Below are positions 1 through 7,987 of a stretch of 64,000 nt of DNA, piece by piece (position 1 is the first letter of the stretch; each line of letters begins with the position of its first letter). A model generated the notes under the pieces. The model was not told the origin of the DNA, searched no databases, and was given only the letters and a program-made list of their open reading frames with translations. Made by a program: the position numbers and the translations under genes. Source of the stretch: Bordetella parapertussis (lineage in GTDB: Bacteria; Pseudomonadota; Gammaproteobacteria; Burkholderiales; SG8-41); contig CAMCYP010000004.1 in NCBI GenBank assembly GCA_945885345.1, forward strand, positions 62,001 through 126,000, in the 5' to 3' direction.

Positions 1-1
1 C

Positions 2-520
2 GGCGGTATGAAACGGCGGGTGATGATTGCCAAGGCCCTGTCGCATGAGCCGGACATCCTGTTCCTCGATGAACCGACGGCCGGCGTCGATGTGGAACTG
101 CGCCGCGACATGTGGCAGCTGGTGCGCGGTCTGCAGCAGCGCGGCGTGACCATCATCCTGACCACACACTATATTGATGAAGCCGAGGAGATGGCCGACC
201 GCATCGGCGTGATCAGCAAGGGCAAGCTGATCGTGGTCGAGGAAAAAGCCACGCTGATGAAAAAACTCGGCAAGAAACAACTGACGGTCAACCTGCAGAC
301 ACCGATGGCGGCGATCCCCGCCGAACTGGCCGAATGGGCGCTGGCGCTGAACGCCGGCGGCAAGGAACTCGAATACTCCTTCGATGCGCACAAGGAGCAC
401 ACGGGGGTTCCCGAACTGCTGCGGCGCCTCAGCGATCTCGGCATCGAATTCAATGACCTGAATACCCGGCAAAGTTCGCTGGAGGATATTTTTGTCAGCC
501 TGGTGCACGAGACAAAATGA
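2..520 (+). CDS. ABC exporter ATP-binding subunit (5' truncated by window edge)
   Basis: This is the nucleotide-binding subunit of an ABC-2 type exporter, which hydrolyses ATP on the cytoplasmic face. Reading starts inside the ABC signature (GGMKRR, normally preceded by LS). The Walker B segment [10 protein letters not shown] and the H-loop TTHY follow. Walker A and the Q-loop lie outside the window, so this is a partial CDS and the ATG at 8 is internal. The last 90 residues or so form the C-terminal extension typical of CcmA/DrrA-like exporters. Its TGA overlaps the permease ATG (ATGA), indicating translational coupling. Confidence 0.92.
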   Translation, partial: GGMKRRVMIAKALSHEPDILFLDEPTAGVDVELRRDMWQLVRGLQQRGVTIILTTHYIDEAEEMADRIGVISKGKLIVVEEKATLMKKLGKKQLTVNLQTPMAAIPAELAEWALALNAGGKELEYSFDAHKEHTGVPELLRRLSDLGIEFNDLNTRQSSLEDIFVSLVHETK

Positions 521-1314
521 GCGCAGAAATGAAAACCAACAATATTCCCGGCTTCAACCGTCACGGCGTATGGGCCATTTTCCGCTTCGAGATGGCGCGC
601 TTCTGGCGCACCGCGGCCCAAAGCATCATCGCACCCGTGATCACCACATCGCTGTATTTCGTGGTGTTCGGCGCCGCCATCGGTTCGCGCATGTCCGGCG
701 TTGACGGCGTACCCTACGGCGCGTTCATCGTACCCGGCCTGATCATGCTGTCGCTGTTTACCGCCAGCCTGTCCAATGCTTCCTTCGGCATTTACTTCCC
801 CAAGTTCACCGGCACCATTTATGAACTGCTGTCGGCGCCGGTATCGCCCTGGGAGATCGTGCTCGCCTACGTCGGCGCTGCAGCCGTGAAATCCATGCTG
901 CTCGGCCTGATCATCCTCGCCACTGCAGCCTTGTTTGTCCCCATCCAGATCCTGCATCCGGTGTGGATGGTCGCCTTCCTGCTGCTGACCGCGATTACCT
1001 TCAGCCTGTTCGGATTCATCATCGGCGTCTGGGCCAAAGGATTTGAACAACTGCAGTTCATCCCGATGCTGGTCATTACCCCGCTGACCTTCCTCGGCGG
1101 CGCGTTTTATTCGATAGACATGCTGCCGCCGGCCTGGCGCACCGTCAGCCTGTTCAATCCGGTGGTCTACCTGATCAGCGGGTTTCGCTGGAGCTTCTAC
1201 GGCGCCGCAGATGTCCACGTCGGCGTCAGCCTCGCGGCAACGCTGGGATTTTTCCTCGCCTGCATGGCCGGGGTGACCTGGATATTCAAGACCGGATACC
1301 GGCTCAAAAGCTGA
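517..1314 (+). CDS. ABC-2 type transporter permease
   Basis: A 265-residue inner-membrane permease that pairs with the ATPase immediately upstream (4-nt ATGA overlap). About six hydrophobic segments are visible. The stretch [16 protein letters not shown] near residue 190 is characteristic of the ABC2_membrane family (YadH/NodJ-like). The pair would export a small hydrophobic or polysaccharide-related substrate that the sequence does not identify. An internal ORF at 492-704 and minus-strand ORFs over this gene are shadows. Confidence 0.9.
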   Translation: MSAEMKTNNIPGFNRHGVWAIFRFEMARFWRTAAQSIIAPVITTSLYFVVFGAAIGSRMSGVDGVPYGAFIVPGLIMLSLFTASLSNASFGIYFPKFTGTIYELLSAPVSPWEIVLAYVGAAAVKSMLLGLIILATAALFVPIQILHPVWMVAFLLLTAITFSLFGFIIGVWAKGFEQLQFIPMLVITPLTFLGGAFYSIDMLPPAWRTVSLFNPVVYLISGFRWSFYGAADVHVGVSLAATLGFFLACMAGVTWIFKTGYRLKS

Positions 1315-1459
1315 ACCGGCGCCGGCGCCCTGCGCTGGCCGCAAAAAAATATACCGGCCATTGTCGAAAAGGCCGGAAACCATTCGACTACAGGGCAAGA
1401 GCCACCGTGAAATAACGCGGCGCATCCTTAAATTATTGTTTAAATACAAGGAGTTATGT

Positions 1460-1885
1460 ATGCGCTTCATGGTAATGGTCAAGGCCACGCTGGATTCGGA
1501 AGCCGGCGCCCTGCCCAGCGAAGCATTGCTGACGGCTATGGGCAAGTACAACGAGGAGCTTGCCAAGGCCGGCATCCTGCTCTCGGGCGAAGGACTGCAA
1601 CCGAGTTCGAAGGGCGCACGTGTGCAGTTTTCCGGATCGAAGAGAACCGTGGTCGACGGCCCTTTCGCCGAAACCAAGGAACTCGTCGCCGGATTCTGGC
1701 TGTGGAAAGTAAAGTCGAAGGAAGAAGCGATCGAATGGGTCAAGCGCTGCCCCAATCCGATGTCGGGCCCCTCTGAAATCGAGATCCGCCAGGTGTTCGA
1801 GGCCGAAGACTTCGGCGAGCAGTTCACAGCGGAATTGAAGGCGCAGGCCGAGCGCACGTACAAGCAGGTTTCCGACCACAAATAA
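1460..1885 (+). CDS. YCII/DGPF-domain protein
   Basis: A 141-residue small soluble protein of the YCII-related (DGPF) family, with the signature VVDGPFAETKEL near residue 65. The ORF track starts at 1361, but ATG 1460 is preceded by a clear AAGGAG ribosome site, and the residues upstream are not family-like. YCII proteins have a ferredoxin-like fold with proposed but poorly defined catalytic roles, and they often accompany ECF sigma factors. This is the first of four DGPF paralogues between 1.4 and 6.1 kb, all on the plus strand. Confidence 0.85.
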   Translation: MRFMVMVKATLDSEAGALPSEALLTAMGKYNEELAKAGILLSGEGLQPSSKGARVQFSGSKRTVVDGPFAETKELVAGFWLWKVKSKEEAIEWVKRCPNPMSGPSEIEIRQVFEAEDFGEQFTAELKAQAERTYKQVSDHK

Positions 1886-1909
1886 CGCGGAGAGAACGGG
1901 GAGTCTGTC

Positions 1910-2380
1910 ATGCAGAAAATCACGCCCTTCCTGTGGTTCGACAACCAGGCCGAAGAAGCCGTCAATTTTTACGTTTCGACTTTCAGGGACTCCAGCATCG
2001 GAACTGTCGCGCGTTACAGTGAAGCCGCCGCCGCGGCCTCAGGACAGCAGGCGGGCTCGGTCATGACCATGGCGTTCAAACTGAACGGACAGGATTTTGT
2101 CGCACTGAACGGCGGCCCGCATTTCAAGTTCAGCGAAGCCGTTTCCTTCGTCGTCAACTGCGATTCGCAGAATGAAATCGATCATTTCTGGGAAAAGCTG
2201 TCTGCAGGCGGCCCCGTTGAAGCGCAGCAATGCGGCTGGCTGAAGGATCGCTACGGCATCTCGTGGCAGATCGTGCCGACCGCACTGCCCGGGTTGCTGG
2301 GCAGGTCGCCGCGCGTGATGCAGGCGCTGCTGCAGATGAAAAAAATCGACATCACCGCGCTGCAAAAAGCCGCCGTTTAA
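1910..2380 (+). CDS. PhnB-like VOC family protein
   Basis: A 156-residue vicinal-oxygen-chelate protein of the PhnB / 3-demethylubiquinone-9 methyltransferase-like family. It opens with KITPFLWFDNQAEEAVNFY, the usual start of this family, and ends with the typical WQIVPTAL and MKKIDI segments. The fold is usually dimeric and metal-binding, but the reaction is unknown and the methyltransferase name is probably misleading. A GGAG-type ribosome site precedes ATG 1910. It sits 24 nt after a DGPF gene, a frequent genomic partner. Confidence 0.85.
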   Translation: MQKITPFLWFDNQAEEAVNFYVSTFRDSSIGTVARYSEAAAAASGQQAGSVMTMAFKLNGQDFVALNGGPHFKFSEAVSFVVNCDSQNEIDHFWEKLSAGGPVEAQQCGWLKDRYGISWQIVPTALPGLLGRSPRVMQALLQMKKIDITALQKAAV

Positions 2381-2408
2381 AATCAATCCAGTCCAGGAGA
2401 CCGCTTTC

Positions 2409-2879
2409 ATGGCCACCGTAAAACCCGTGCCGGACGACATGCACACTGTGACACCGCACCTGATCTGCGCCGGCGCCGCCGATGCGATCGAGTTCTACAA
2501 GAAAGCCTTCAACGCCGTGGAAGGCGGCCGCCTGCCCGGCCCGGACGGCAGACTGATGCATGCGCTGATCCGTATCGAAGGTTCGGCCGTGATGCTGGTC
2601 GATGAAATGCCGGAATGGGGCGCATTCGGGCCGAAATCGCTGAAAGGTTCTTCGGTCACGATGCACATCTACGTACCCGATGCCGACGCCTTTTTTGCCC
2701 GTGCCGTCGCTGCCGGCGCCAAGGTCATCATGCCGCTGGAAAACATGTTCTGGGGCGACCGTTACGGCAAACTCGAGGACCCCTTCGGCCATCATTGGTC
2801 GATCGCCACCCACCAGCGCGACCTGTCGCCCGCGGAAATTGCCGAAGCCATGAAAAAACTCGATCCGAGCCGCAAATGA
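2409..2879 (+). CDS. PhnB-like VOC/glyoxalase family protein
   Basis: A second VOC-fold protein of 156 residues, of the glyoxalase/bleomycin-resistance type. The N-terminus reads VTPHLICAGAADAIEFYKKAF and the C-terminal half has WGDRYGKLEDPFGHHWSIATH. His and Glu residues fit metal-ligand positions of the fold. A strong CCAGGAGA ribosome site precedes ATG 2409. The stop TGA at 2877-2879 overlaps the next gene start, so the two are probably co-translated. The substrate cannot be deduced. Confidence 0.85.
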   Translation: MATVKPVPDDMHTVTPHLICAGAADAIEFYKKAFNAVEGGRLPGPDGRLMHALIRIEGSAVMLVDEMPEWGAFGPKSLKGSSVTMHIYVPDADAFFARAVAAGAKVIMPLENMFWGDRYGKLEDPFGHHWSIATHQRDLSPAEIAEAMKKLDPSRK

Positions 2880-3403
2880 TCAAGATCATCGTCATTATTT
2901 TTGCCCTGCTGATCGCCGGCATCCTCGCATACGCCGCGACCAAACCCGATGTATTCCAGGTACAGCGCAGCGCCGGCATCAAGGCACCGCCGGAAAAAGT
3001 CTATGCGCTGATCAACGACTTCAGACTATGGGCTGCGTGGTCGCCATGGGAGAAAAAAGACCCGGGCATGAAACGCACCTTCAGTGCGATCACCGCTGGC
3101 AAGGGCGCCACTTATGCCTGGGACGGCAACAAGGATGTCGGCAAGGGCCGCATGGAAATCACCGAGGCCCTGCCGTCATCACAAATCCGGCTCAGGCTGG
3201 ATTTCGAAACACCCTTTGCGGCACATAACATCGTCACCTTTACACTGGAGCCGCGCGACGGCGGCACCCAGGTCACCTGGCTGATGCAGGGTCCCGTACC
3301 CTATTTCGCAAAAATCATCCATGTGTTCATCAACATGGACCGCATGGTCGGCACGGATTTTGAAACCGGGCTGGCAAACCTCAAAGCCATCGCCGAAAAA
3401 TAA
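2876..3403 (+). CDS. SRPBCC family protein with N-terminal membrane anchor
   Basis: A 175-residue polyketide-cyclase/START-like (SRPBCC) protein. The ORF track begins at 2615, but the family-like reading starts at ATG 2876, overlapping the previous stop (ATGA). One hydrophobic helix (IIVIIFALLIAGILAYAA) near the N-terminus acts as a signal anchor. It is followed by the SRPBCC core (IKAPPEKVYALINDF ... WSPWEKKDPG). Such proteins bind hydrophobic ligands in a deep pocket. The fold call is firm; the ligand is unknown. Confidence 0.85.
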   Translation: MIKIIVIIFALLIAGILAYAATKPDVFQVQRSAGIKAPPEKVYALINDFRLWAAWSPWEKKDPGMKRTFSAITAGKGATYAWDGNKDVGKGRMEITEALPSSQIRLRLDFETPFAAHNIVTFTLEPRDGGTQVTWLMQGPVPYFAKIIHVFINMDRMVGTDFETGLANLKAIAEK

Positions 3404-3424
3404 ACCAACGGACCGGAAAACATC

Positions 3425-3811
3425 ATGAAATTCCTGTGCCTGATCTGCGCCGAAAAAGTCATGGAACAAATGCCGGTGGCTGACGCCGACCGCCACTACC
3501 AGGAATACGCGGCATTCACTGAAGACATCCGCCGCAGCGGCCATTACATCGGCTGCAACCGGCTGCTGCCCCCCGCTCACGCAACCACGATCCGGGTGCG
3601 CAACGGCAAGGTTTCCACGACCGACGGTCCCTGGGTGGAAACCAAGGAACAGCTCGGCGGTTATTACCTGATCGAAGCACGCGACCTTAATGAAGCCATC
3701 CGCATCGCGGCAAAAATCCCCGGCGCATCCAAGGGCTGCGTCGAAGTGCGACCGGTCGCCGAAGACGAGCAGACCGTGACTGCGCTGGGTTTTGACAAGG
3801 AGCAACGATGA
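3425..3811 (+). CDS. YCII/DGPF-domain protein
   Basis: A 128-residue DGPF-family protein. It begins MKFLCLICAEK and carries the signature TTDGPWVETKEQLGGYYLIEA near residue 60, with Trp in place of the usual Phe. The C-terminal segment GCVEVRPV is also family-typical. The stop overlaps the ATG of the next DGPF gene, making a tandem, probably co-translated pair. The biochemical role is unknown. Confidence 0.87.
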   Translation: MKFLCLICAEKVMEQMPVADADRHYQEYAAFTEDIRRSGHYIGCNRLLPPAHATTIRVRNGKVSTTDGPWVETKEQLGGYYLIEARDLNEAIRIAAKIPGASKGCVEVRPVAEDEQTVTALGFDKEQR

Positions 3812-4170
3812 AATACCTGTGCCTGGTGTACCTTGATGAAAAGCGGCTTGATGAACTACCCGATGAGGATTGCGTGGCCTACGATGCCGCGATCCGCGCC
3901 AGCGGCCAGTGCCTGGCCTCGGAAGCATTGGAATCGGTGCAGACCGCAACCACCGTGCGTATCCGCAATGACAAGGTCGCGATCACCGACGGTCCCTTCG
4001 CCGAAACCAAGGAACAGCTCGCCGGCTTTTACATGATCGATGCCCGCGATCTCAACGATGCCATCCGCATTGCCTCCGGTATTCCGCCTGCACGTGTGGG
4101 CTGCATCGAAGTGCGGCCGATCCGCCCGATCCGCGACACTGTCGCCGCAGCACAGCAGCGTAAAAACTAA
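3808..4170 (+). CDS. YCII/DGPF-domain protein
   Basis: A 120-residue DGPF-family protein that starts inside the stop of its neighbour (ATGA at 3808). The signature AITDGPFAETKEQLAGFYMIDA lies in the middle and GCIEVRPI near the end. It resembles the upstream DGPF protein closely enough to suggest a local tandem duplication. It probably forms dimers like other YCII proteins; no catalytic assignment is possible. Confidence 0.87.
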   Translation: MKYLCLVYLDEKRLDELPDEDCVAYDAAIRASGQCLASEALESVQTATTVRIRNDKVAITDGPFAETKEQLAGFYMIDARDLNDAIRIASGIPPARVGCIEVRPIRPIRDTVAAAQQRKN

Positions 4171-4180
4171 GGAGACCCGC

Positions 4181-5356
4181 ATGGCCATCTCAAAAAAACC
4201 GGCAGCCCGCAAACCCTCAGCAGCAAAACGCCGCACCATCGTACTCGTCGCCACGCGCAAAGGCGCCTGGCTGTTCCACAGTGATGCCGCGCGCAAAACC
4301 TGGAAAGCCGACGGCCCGCATTTTCTCGGCCACGTGATCAGCCATATGGTGCTCGATCCGCGCGACGGCAAAACACTGCTCGCCGCGGCCAAAACCGGCC
4401 ACCTCGGGCCCACGGTGTTCCGCTCGGTCGACATGGGAAAAACCTGGAAGGAAGCCAAGCAACCACCCGCCTTCACCAAGGCGCCCGAGGGTGAAAAAGG
4501 CCGCTCGGTCGATCACACGTTCTGGCTGACACCGGCCCATGCCAACGAGCCCGGCGTGTGGTACGCCGGCACCTCGCCACAGGGTTTGTTCCGTTCGGAG
4601 GATGGCGGCGTGAACTGGAAACCGTTTTCCACGATCAACGACGATCCGCAGTACCGCGCCTGGATGGGTACCGCGCAGGATGGCACCCCGGACGGACCGA
4701 AACTGCATTCAATACTTATTGACCCGCGCGATCCCAGGCATCTTTACTTCGGTATGTCCGGCGGCGGCGTGCACGAAACGCTGGACGGCGGCAAAACCTG
4801 GAAAGTGATGATCAAGGGCATGGACGTGGTCGAAGGTTTCGGCTTCGATCCGGCGCAGCCCACCTTCCATGATCCGCATTGCCTGCGCATGTGCCCGGGC
4901 AATCCGGACCGCATTTACCAGCAGAACCACTGCGGCATTTACCGCCTCGACCGTCCTTCCGACACCTGGCTGCGCATCGGCAAATCCATGCCGAAAAAGG
5001 TCGGGGATATCGGCTTCCCGATGGTGGTGCATCCGCGCGACGACAACACCGCCTGGGTGTTTCCGATGGACGGCACCAGCGTATGGCCGCGCACCAGCCC
5101 CGACGGCAAGCCCGCGGTATACGGCACAAAGAACGCCGGCAAAACCTGGCAACGCATGGATGCCGGCATGCCGGGCAAAGAAGCGTGGTGGACCGTGAAG
5201 CGGCAGGCAATGACTGCAGACACGGCAGCGACCGTAGGCCTCTATTTCGGCACCACCAGCGGTGAGTTGTGGCTGAGCCGTGATGAGGGAAAACGCTGGT
5301 CCTGCATCGCGCGCCATCTGCCGGAAATCTACGCGGTGGAAACCGCGACGCTGTGA
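4181..5356 (+). CDS. Asp-box (BNR) beta-propeller protein, sialidase-like fold
   Basis: A 391-residue soluble beta-propeller. The track start at 4040 overlaps the previous gene; ATG 4181 follows AAGGAGA and is preferred. At least five Asp-box repeats (S/T-x-D-x-G-x-x-W) are visible: SVDMGKTW, SEDGGVNW, TLDGGKTW, TKNAGKTW, SRDEGKRW. There is no signal peptide; the basic Ala/Lys N-terminus looks cytosolic. The sialidase label is only a fold label, since no arginine triad is evident. It is directly followed (7 nt) by a MoaD-like carrier gene, which suggests a joint role. Confidence 0.85.
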   Translation: MAISKKPAARKPSAAKRRTIVLVATRKGAWLFHSDAARKTWKADGPHFLGHVISHMVLDPRDGKTLLAAAKTGHLGPTVFRSVDMGKTWKEAKQPPAFTKAPEGEKGRSVDHTFWLTPAHANEPGVWYAGTSPQGLFRSEDGGVNWKPFSTINDDPQYRAWMGTAQDGTPDGPKLHSILIDPRDPRHLYFGMSGGGVHETLDGGKTWKVMIKGMDVVEGFGFDPAQPTFHDPHCLRMCPGNPDRIYQQNHCGIYRLDRPSDTWLRIGKSMPKKVGDIGFPMVVHPRDDNTAWVFPMDGTSVWPRTSPDGKPAVYGTKNAGKTWQRMDAGMPGKEAWWTVKRQAMTADTAATVGLYFGTTSGELWLSRDEGKRWSCIARHLPEIYAVETATL

Positions 5357-5363
5357 CCCGGCA

Positions 5364-5621
5364 ATGAAAGTGCTGATCCCCAGCGCGCTGCGCTCCTACA
5401 CTGAACGCAGCGAAACAGAGGCGCAGGGCTCAACCCTCGCTGCACTGCTGGTCGACCTTGACCGTCAGTACGCCGGCATCCGCTTTCGCATGGTCGACGA
5501 ACAGGATCACATCCGTCGCCATATTCGTATTTTTATCAATGGCAAGCAGGTCACCGATCTCACGCAGCCGCTGGCGGAAAACGACGAGGTGATCATCGTG
5601 CAGGCACTGAGCGGAGGCTGA
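5364..5621 (+). CDS. MoaD/ThiS-like ubiquitin-fold sulfur carrier
   Basis: An 85-residue beta-grasp protein ending in the diagnostic Gly-Gly (VQALSGG), the tail that is adenylated and thiocarboxylated in MoaD/ThiS. ATG 5364 is chosen because the upstream part of the track ORF lies inside the beta-propeller gene. No MoaE, MoeB, ThiF or ThiG gene is nearby, so any activation would depend on enzymes elsewhere. Linkage to the upstream propeller (7-nt gap) is the main clue to function. Confidence 0.85.
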   Translation: MKVLIPSALRSYTERSETEAQGSTLAALLVDLDRQYAGIRFRMVDEQDHIRRHIRIFINGKQVTDLTQPLAENDEVIIVQALSGG

Positions 5622-5694
5622 AAATATTTCGCACACCTGTCGATTACGGAAGCCGGCAGACGACTATTGCAGGAGCCTATCAAAAGGAATTGAC

Positions 5695-6066
5695 ATGAAA
5701 TACCTGTGCCTGGCCTATTACAATCCGCAACAATTTTCCGGAATGGCACCCGAAGCAGTTCAGGCACTGGTCAGTCAGTGCCCTGCCCACGATGCCGCCT
5801 TGCGCGCAAGCGGCCGCGTGGTGATGCAGGCCTCGCTCGGCGAACCTGAAAAGGCGCGGACCATCCTGCCAAAAAACGGAAAGCCGCTTTTCACCGATGG
5901 CCCCTACGCCGAAACCAAGGAACAGATCGGCGGATTTTTCATCATCGACGCACAGGACATGAACGATGCCCTGCGCATCGCTGCCCTGCACCCCGCCGCA
6001 GTGATCGGAGAACAGGCCGGCTGGTGTGTCGAAGTGCGACCTGTTGAATATTTCGAGCAGCAATAA
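5695..6066 (+). CDS. YCII/DGPF-domain protein
   Basis: The fourth DGPF protein of the cluster, 123 residues, starting MKYLCLAYYNPQQF, with signature LFTDGPYAETKEQIGGFFIIDA. Tyr replaces Phe in DGPF. An AAAAGGAATTGAC ribosome site precedes ATG 5695. It lies between the MoaD-like gene and a DUF1428 gene on the same strand, continuing the run of small enzyme-like proteins. Function is unknown. Confidence 0.86.
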   Translation: MKYLCLAYYNPQQFSGMAPEAVQALVSQCPAHDAALRASGRVVMQASLGEPEKARTILPKNGKPLFTDGPYAETKEQIGGFFIIDAQDMNDALRIAALHPAAVIGEQAGWCVEVRPVEYFEQQ

Positions 6067-6082
6067 CCAGAGGCAAACAACC

Positions 6083-6442
6083 ATGTCTTACGTAGACGGA
6101 TTCGTACTGGCAGTCCCGAAGAAAAAAATAGCGGCTTACCGCCGCATGGCCAAAAAAGCCAGCAAGGTATGGCGCGATCACGGCGCGGTGGATTACATGG
6201 AATGTGTCGCCGACGACGTAAAACCAGGAAAACTCACCTCGTTCCCGCAAAGCGTCAAACTCAAAACCGGCGAGACCGTGGTGTTTGCCTGGATCGTTTA
6301 CAAATCGCGCGCCCACCGCGACCGCGTCAATGCCAAGGTGATGAAAGATCCGCGCATTGCTGCGATGTGCGATCCGAAAGATATGCCCTTTGATGGTAAA
6401 CGCATGATCTATGGCGGCTTCAAAAAGCTGGTCGGTTTCTGA
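6083..6442 (+). CDS. DUF1428 family protein
   Basis: A 119-residue protein of the DUF1428 (dimeric alpha-beta barrel) family, recognisable from MSYVDGFVLAVPKKKIAAYRRMA and the C-terminal FDGKRMIYGGFKKLV. ATG 6083 follows CAGAGGCAAACAACC and removes a non-homologous N-terminal stretch of the track ORF. DUF1428 genes frequently lie with YCII and PhnB genes, as here. No catalytic role is established. Confidence 0.87.
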   Translation: MSYVDGFVLAVPKKKIAAYRRMAKKASKVWRDHGAVDYMECVADDVKPGKLTSFPQSVKLKTGETVVFAWIVYKSRAHRDRVNAKVMKDPRIAAMCDPKDMPFDGKRMIYGGFKKLVGF

Positions 6443-6463
6443 TCCGCTGCAGATCTTCGCGCC

Positions 6464-6964
6464 ATGCAACAATTCGCCAACGCACTGACCACGGTGCGCA
6501 TCACCCAACACTACGCGACATCACCAACACGCGTATTCGATGCCTGGCTGGCACCGCAACTGGCGGGATTGTGGCTGTTTGCAACGGCCTCGCGGCCGAT
6601 GGCGAAGGTGGCCATTGATGCACGCAACGGCGGCGCTTTCTGTTTTGTCGAGCGCCGGGCCGGCGGCGTCATAGAACACCGTGGCCGTTATGTTGAAATC
6701 GCGCGTCCGCAACGCCTGGTGTTCGTTCTGCAATCGCCGGATTGCGCGCCCCACGCCAGCCGTGTCACGGCCGAATTCACAGCGCACAATACGGGCTGCT
6801 CACTGGAATTGATGCACGACGGATTACCTGCGGATCATGCGATGCCCCCCAAGGGGACTTCCTGCGGGGCGCGCTGGGAGGCACGTTGGACGGGAATGCT
6901 CTACGGTCTGGATGTGGTGCTGGCGCAGCACGACACCGGGGAATCACTGCAAAAAAGATCGTAA
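6464..6964 (+). CDS. SRPBCC (AHSA1-like) protein carrying a GC-rich repeat insert
   Basis: A 166-residue AHSA1/START-domain protein. The N-terminus VRITQHYATSPTRVFDAWLAP is typical of activator-of-Hsp90-like SRPBCC proteins. Near the C-terminus, just before the usual W-x-G-M-L segment, the reading MPPKGTSCGAR is encoded by a 17-bp GC-rich palindromic repeat (6844-6860). The same repeat, inverted, is found in pgi. The insert keeps the frame. It is the last gene of the plus-strand cluster and converges on yqjK. Confidence 0.82.
   Translation: MQQFANALTTVRITQHYATSPTRVFDAWLAPQLAGLWLFATASRPMAKVAIDARNGGAFCFVERRAGGVIEHRGRYVEIARPQRLVFVLQSPDCAPHASRVTAEFTAHNTGCSLELMHDGLPADHAMPPKGTSCGARWEARWTGMLYGLDVVLAQHDTGESLQKRS
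6844..6860 (-). repeat. GC-rich palindromic repeat (copy in SRPBCC gene)
   Basis: On the minus strand this reads AAGTCCCCTTGGGGGGC, identical over 17 bp to the second copy in pgi (10290-10306). The core CCCC-TT-GGGG is self-complementary. It lies in-frame inside a coding region. Confidence 0.8.
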
Positions 6965-6984
6965 CTCTTTGTTTTTAAAATGAA

Positions 6985-7269
6985 TTATTTCTGGCGGCGG
7001 TTCCACAAGCCGCGACCGACCTGCCACAGCACCCAGCCGCGTTCCAGCCAGAGCGCCGCGCGGTGCGGCCGCAGCGCTGCCGCCAGCAAACCCACGGCCG
7101 CCAGCGCCGCCGGATAACGCCGTATGTAACGCGCCGCAGAAATACCGCGATCCAGCAGTGCCAGCCGCGGCTGCCACGGCGCAATGCACTGCGCCAGGGT
7201 CGCGCGCTGCAAGGCGGACTGCGCCACCAGCAGTTTGCGCCGTGCGATCAGCTCATTCAGTTCACTCAT
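6985..7269 (-). CDS. yqjK: YqjK-like protein
   Basis: A 94-residue protein with the YqjK hallmark N-terminus (LNELIARRKLLVAQSALQRATLAQ), a basic helical segment and one hydrophobic stretch (AALAAVGLLAAALR). It is the last gene of a yqjD-yqjE-yqjK operon. Its ATG (7267-7269) directly abuts the yqjE stop. In enterobacteria this operon encodes small inner-membrane proteins, YqjD being ribosome-associated in stationary phase. Exact function is unknown. Confidence 0.78.
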   Translation of the reverse strand: MSELNELIARRKLLVAQSALQRATLAQCIAPWQPRLALLDRGISAARYIRRYPAALAAVGLLAAALRPHRAALWLERGWVLWQVGRGLWNRRQK

Positions 7270-7653
7270 TCATGATCCGGACGACAAGTGGTCGCGGTCC
7301 CTGGACAGTTCGCTGATGCTGGCATCGAACAGGCGCGGCTTGTTGCGCATTTTATGCATGGCAACCCACCACAAGCCGGCGCCGGTGGCGAGGAACACCG
7401 CAGTCAGCAGGCCCAGCGACAGCAGGCGGTGCGATTCCCAGAACATCACCACGATCAGGACCGCCAGAAGCACTACGCCGACACCGATGCAGAACAGCGC
7501 CACCAGAGCCGAAATCAGGATCGCCGTCAGGTGTGCCCGTTCTTCGGCGACATCCGAGGACAACAACTCAAGGCGGGTCTGGACGACATCAACCAAAGTC
7601 AGCGTCAGCGTTTTCAGTGACGCCAGCAGACCCTCCTCGCGCGGTTCGGCCAT
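7270..7653 (-). CDS. yqjE: YqjE / phage-holin-superfamily membrane protein
   Basis: A 127-residue membrane protein with two transmembrane helices (ISALVALFCIGVGVVLLAVLIVVMFW and LGLLTAVFLATGAGLWWVA) after an amphipathic N-terminus (TLVDVVQTRLELLSSDVAEER). That arrangement is characteristic of the holin 3_6 / YqjE family. Gene order with a DUF883 gene upstream and a YqjK gene downstream supports the call. It is probably an envelope-stress or stationary-phase membrane factor, not a phage holin. Confidence 0.85.
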   Translation of the reverse strand: MAEPREEGLLASLKTLTLTLVDVVQTRLELLSSDVAEERAHLTAILISALVALFCIGVGVVLLAVLIVVMFWESHRLLSLGLLTAVFLATGAGLWWVAMHKMRNKPRLFDASISELSRDRDHLSSGS

Positions 7654-7660
7654 GGCCGGT

Positions 7661-7987
7661 TTAGCGCCGGCCGATCAGCATGCCGATCACCAGTCCGATG
7701 CCGGCGGCGACACCAACAGCGTGCCACGGATGATCATGCACGTATTCGTCAGTCGCTTTTGCCGCGGCCTTGGTTTTCTCCAGCAGTTCTTCTTCGGCTT
7801 CGAGCATCTTGGACTTGGCCACCGCCAGCGAATCCTGAACACGGGCGCGCACGGCAGCCAGCGCTTCGCCACCCTGGCCGGCAGAGGCTTTCAGCAGCGC
7901 CTCGGCATCGGCAACAACGACTTTGAAATCACTGATCAGCTTTTCCTTGGTCACTTCCGTTGCGGCACTGCGGGTTGCGGTACTCAT
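7661..7987 (-). CDS. yqjD: DUF883 (ElaB/YqjD-like) membrane-anchored protein
   Basis: A 108-residue protein: a helical soluble part rich in Ala, Lys and Glu, then a C-terminal tail anchor with glycine zipper (VGVAAGIGLVIGMLIGRR). This is the ElaB/YqjD/DUF883 architecture. A GAGAGGAACC ribosome site precedes the ATG. It is the first gene of the yqjDEK operon (7-nt gap to yqjE). In E. coli YqjD ties stationary-phase ribosomes to the membrane; I infer a similar role. Confidence 0.87.
   Translation of the reverse strand: MSTATRSAATEVTKEKLISDFKVVVADAEALLKASAGQGGEALAAVRARVQDSLAVAKSKMLEAEEELLEKTKAAAKATDEYVHDHPWHAVGVAAGIGLVIGMLIGRR

Noticed and set aside
169-1965. 598-residue minus-strand ORF over the ABC transporter and DGPF genes.
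   Set aside because: It runs antisense to three well-supported genes and has low-complexity, non-family composition; it is a shadow ORF.
4181-5356. True sialidase (neuraminidase) activity for the Asp-box protein.
   Set aside because: Only the structural Asp-box repeats are visible; there is no signal peptide, no evident arginine triad and no sialic acid genes.
7270-7653. Holin-superfamily gene as evidence for a prophage.
   Set aside because: Gene order yqjD-yqjE-yqjK identifies the chromosomal YqjE protein; no other phage genes are present.
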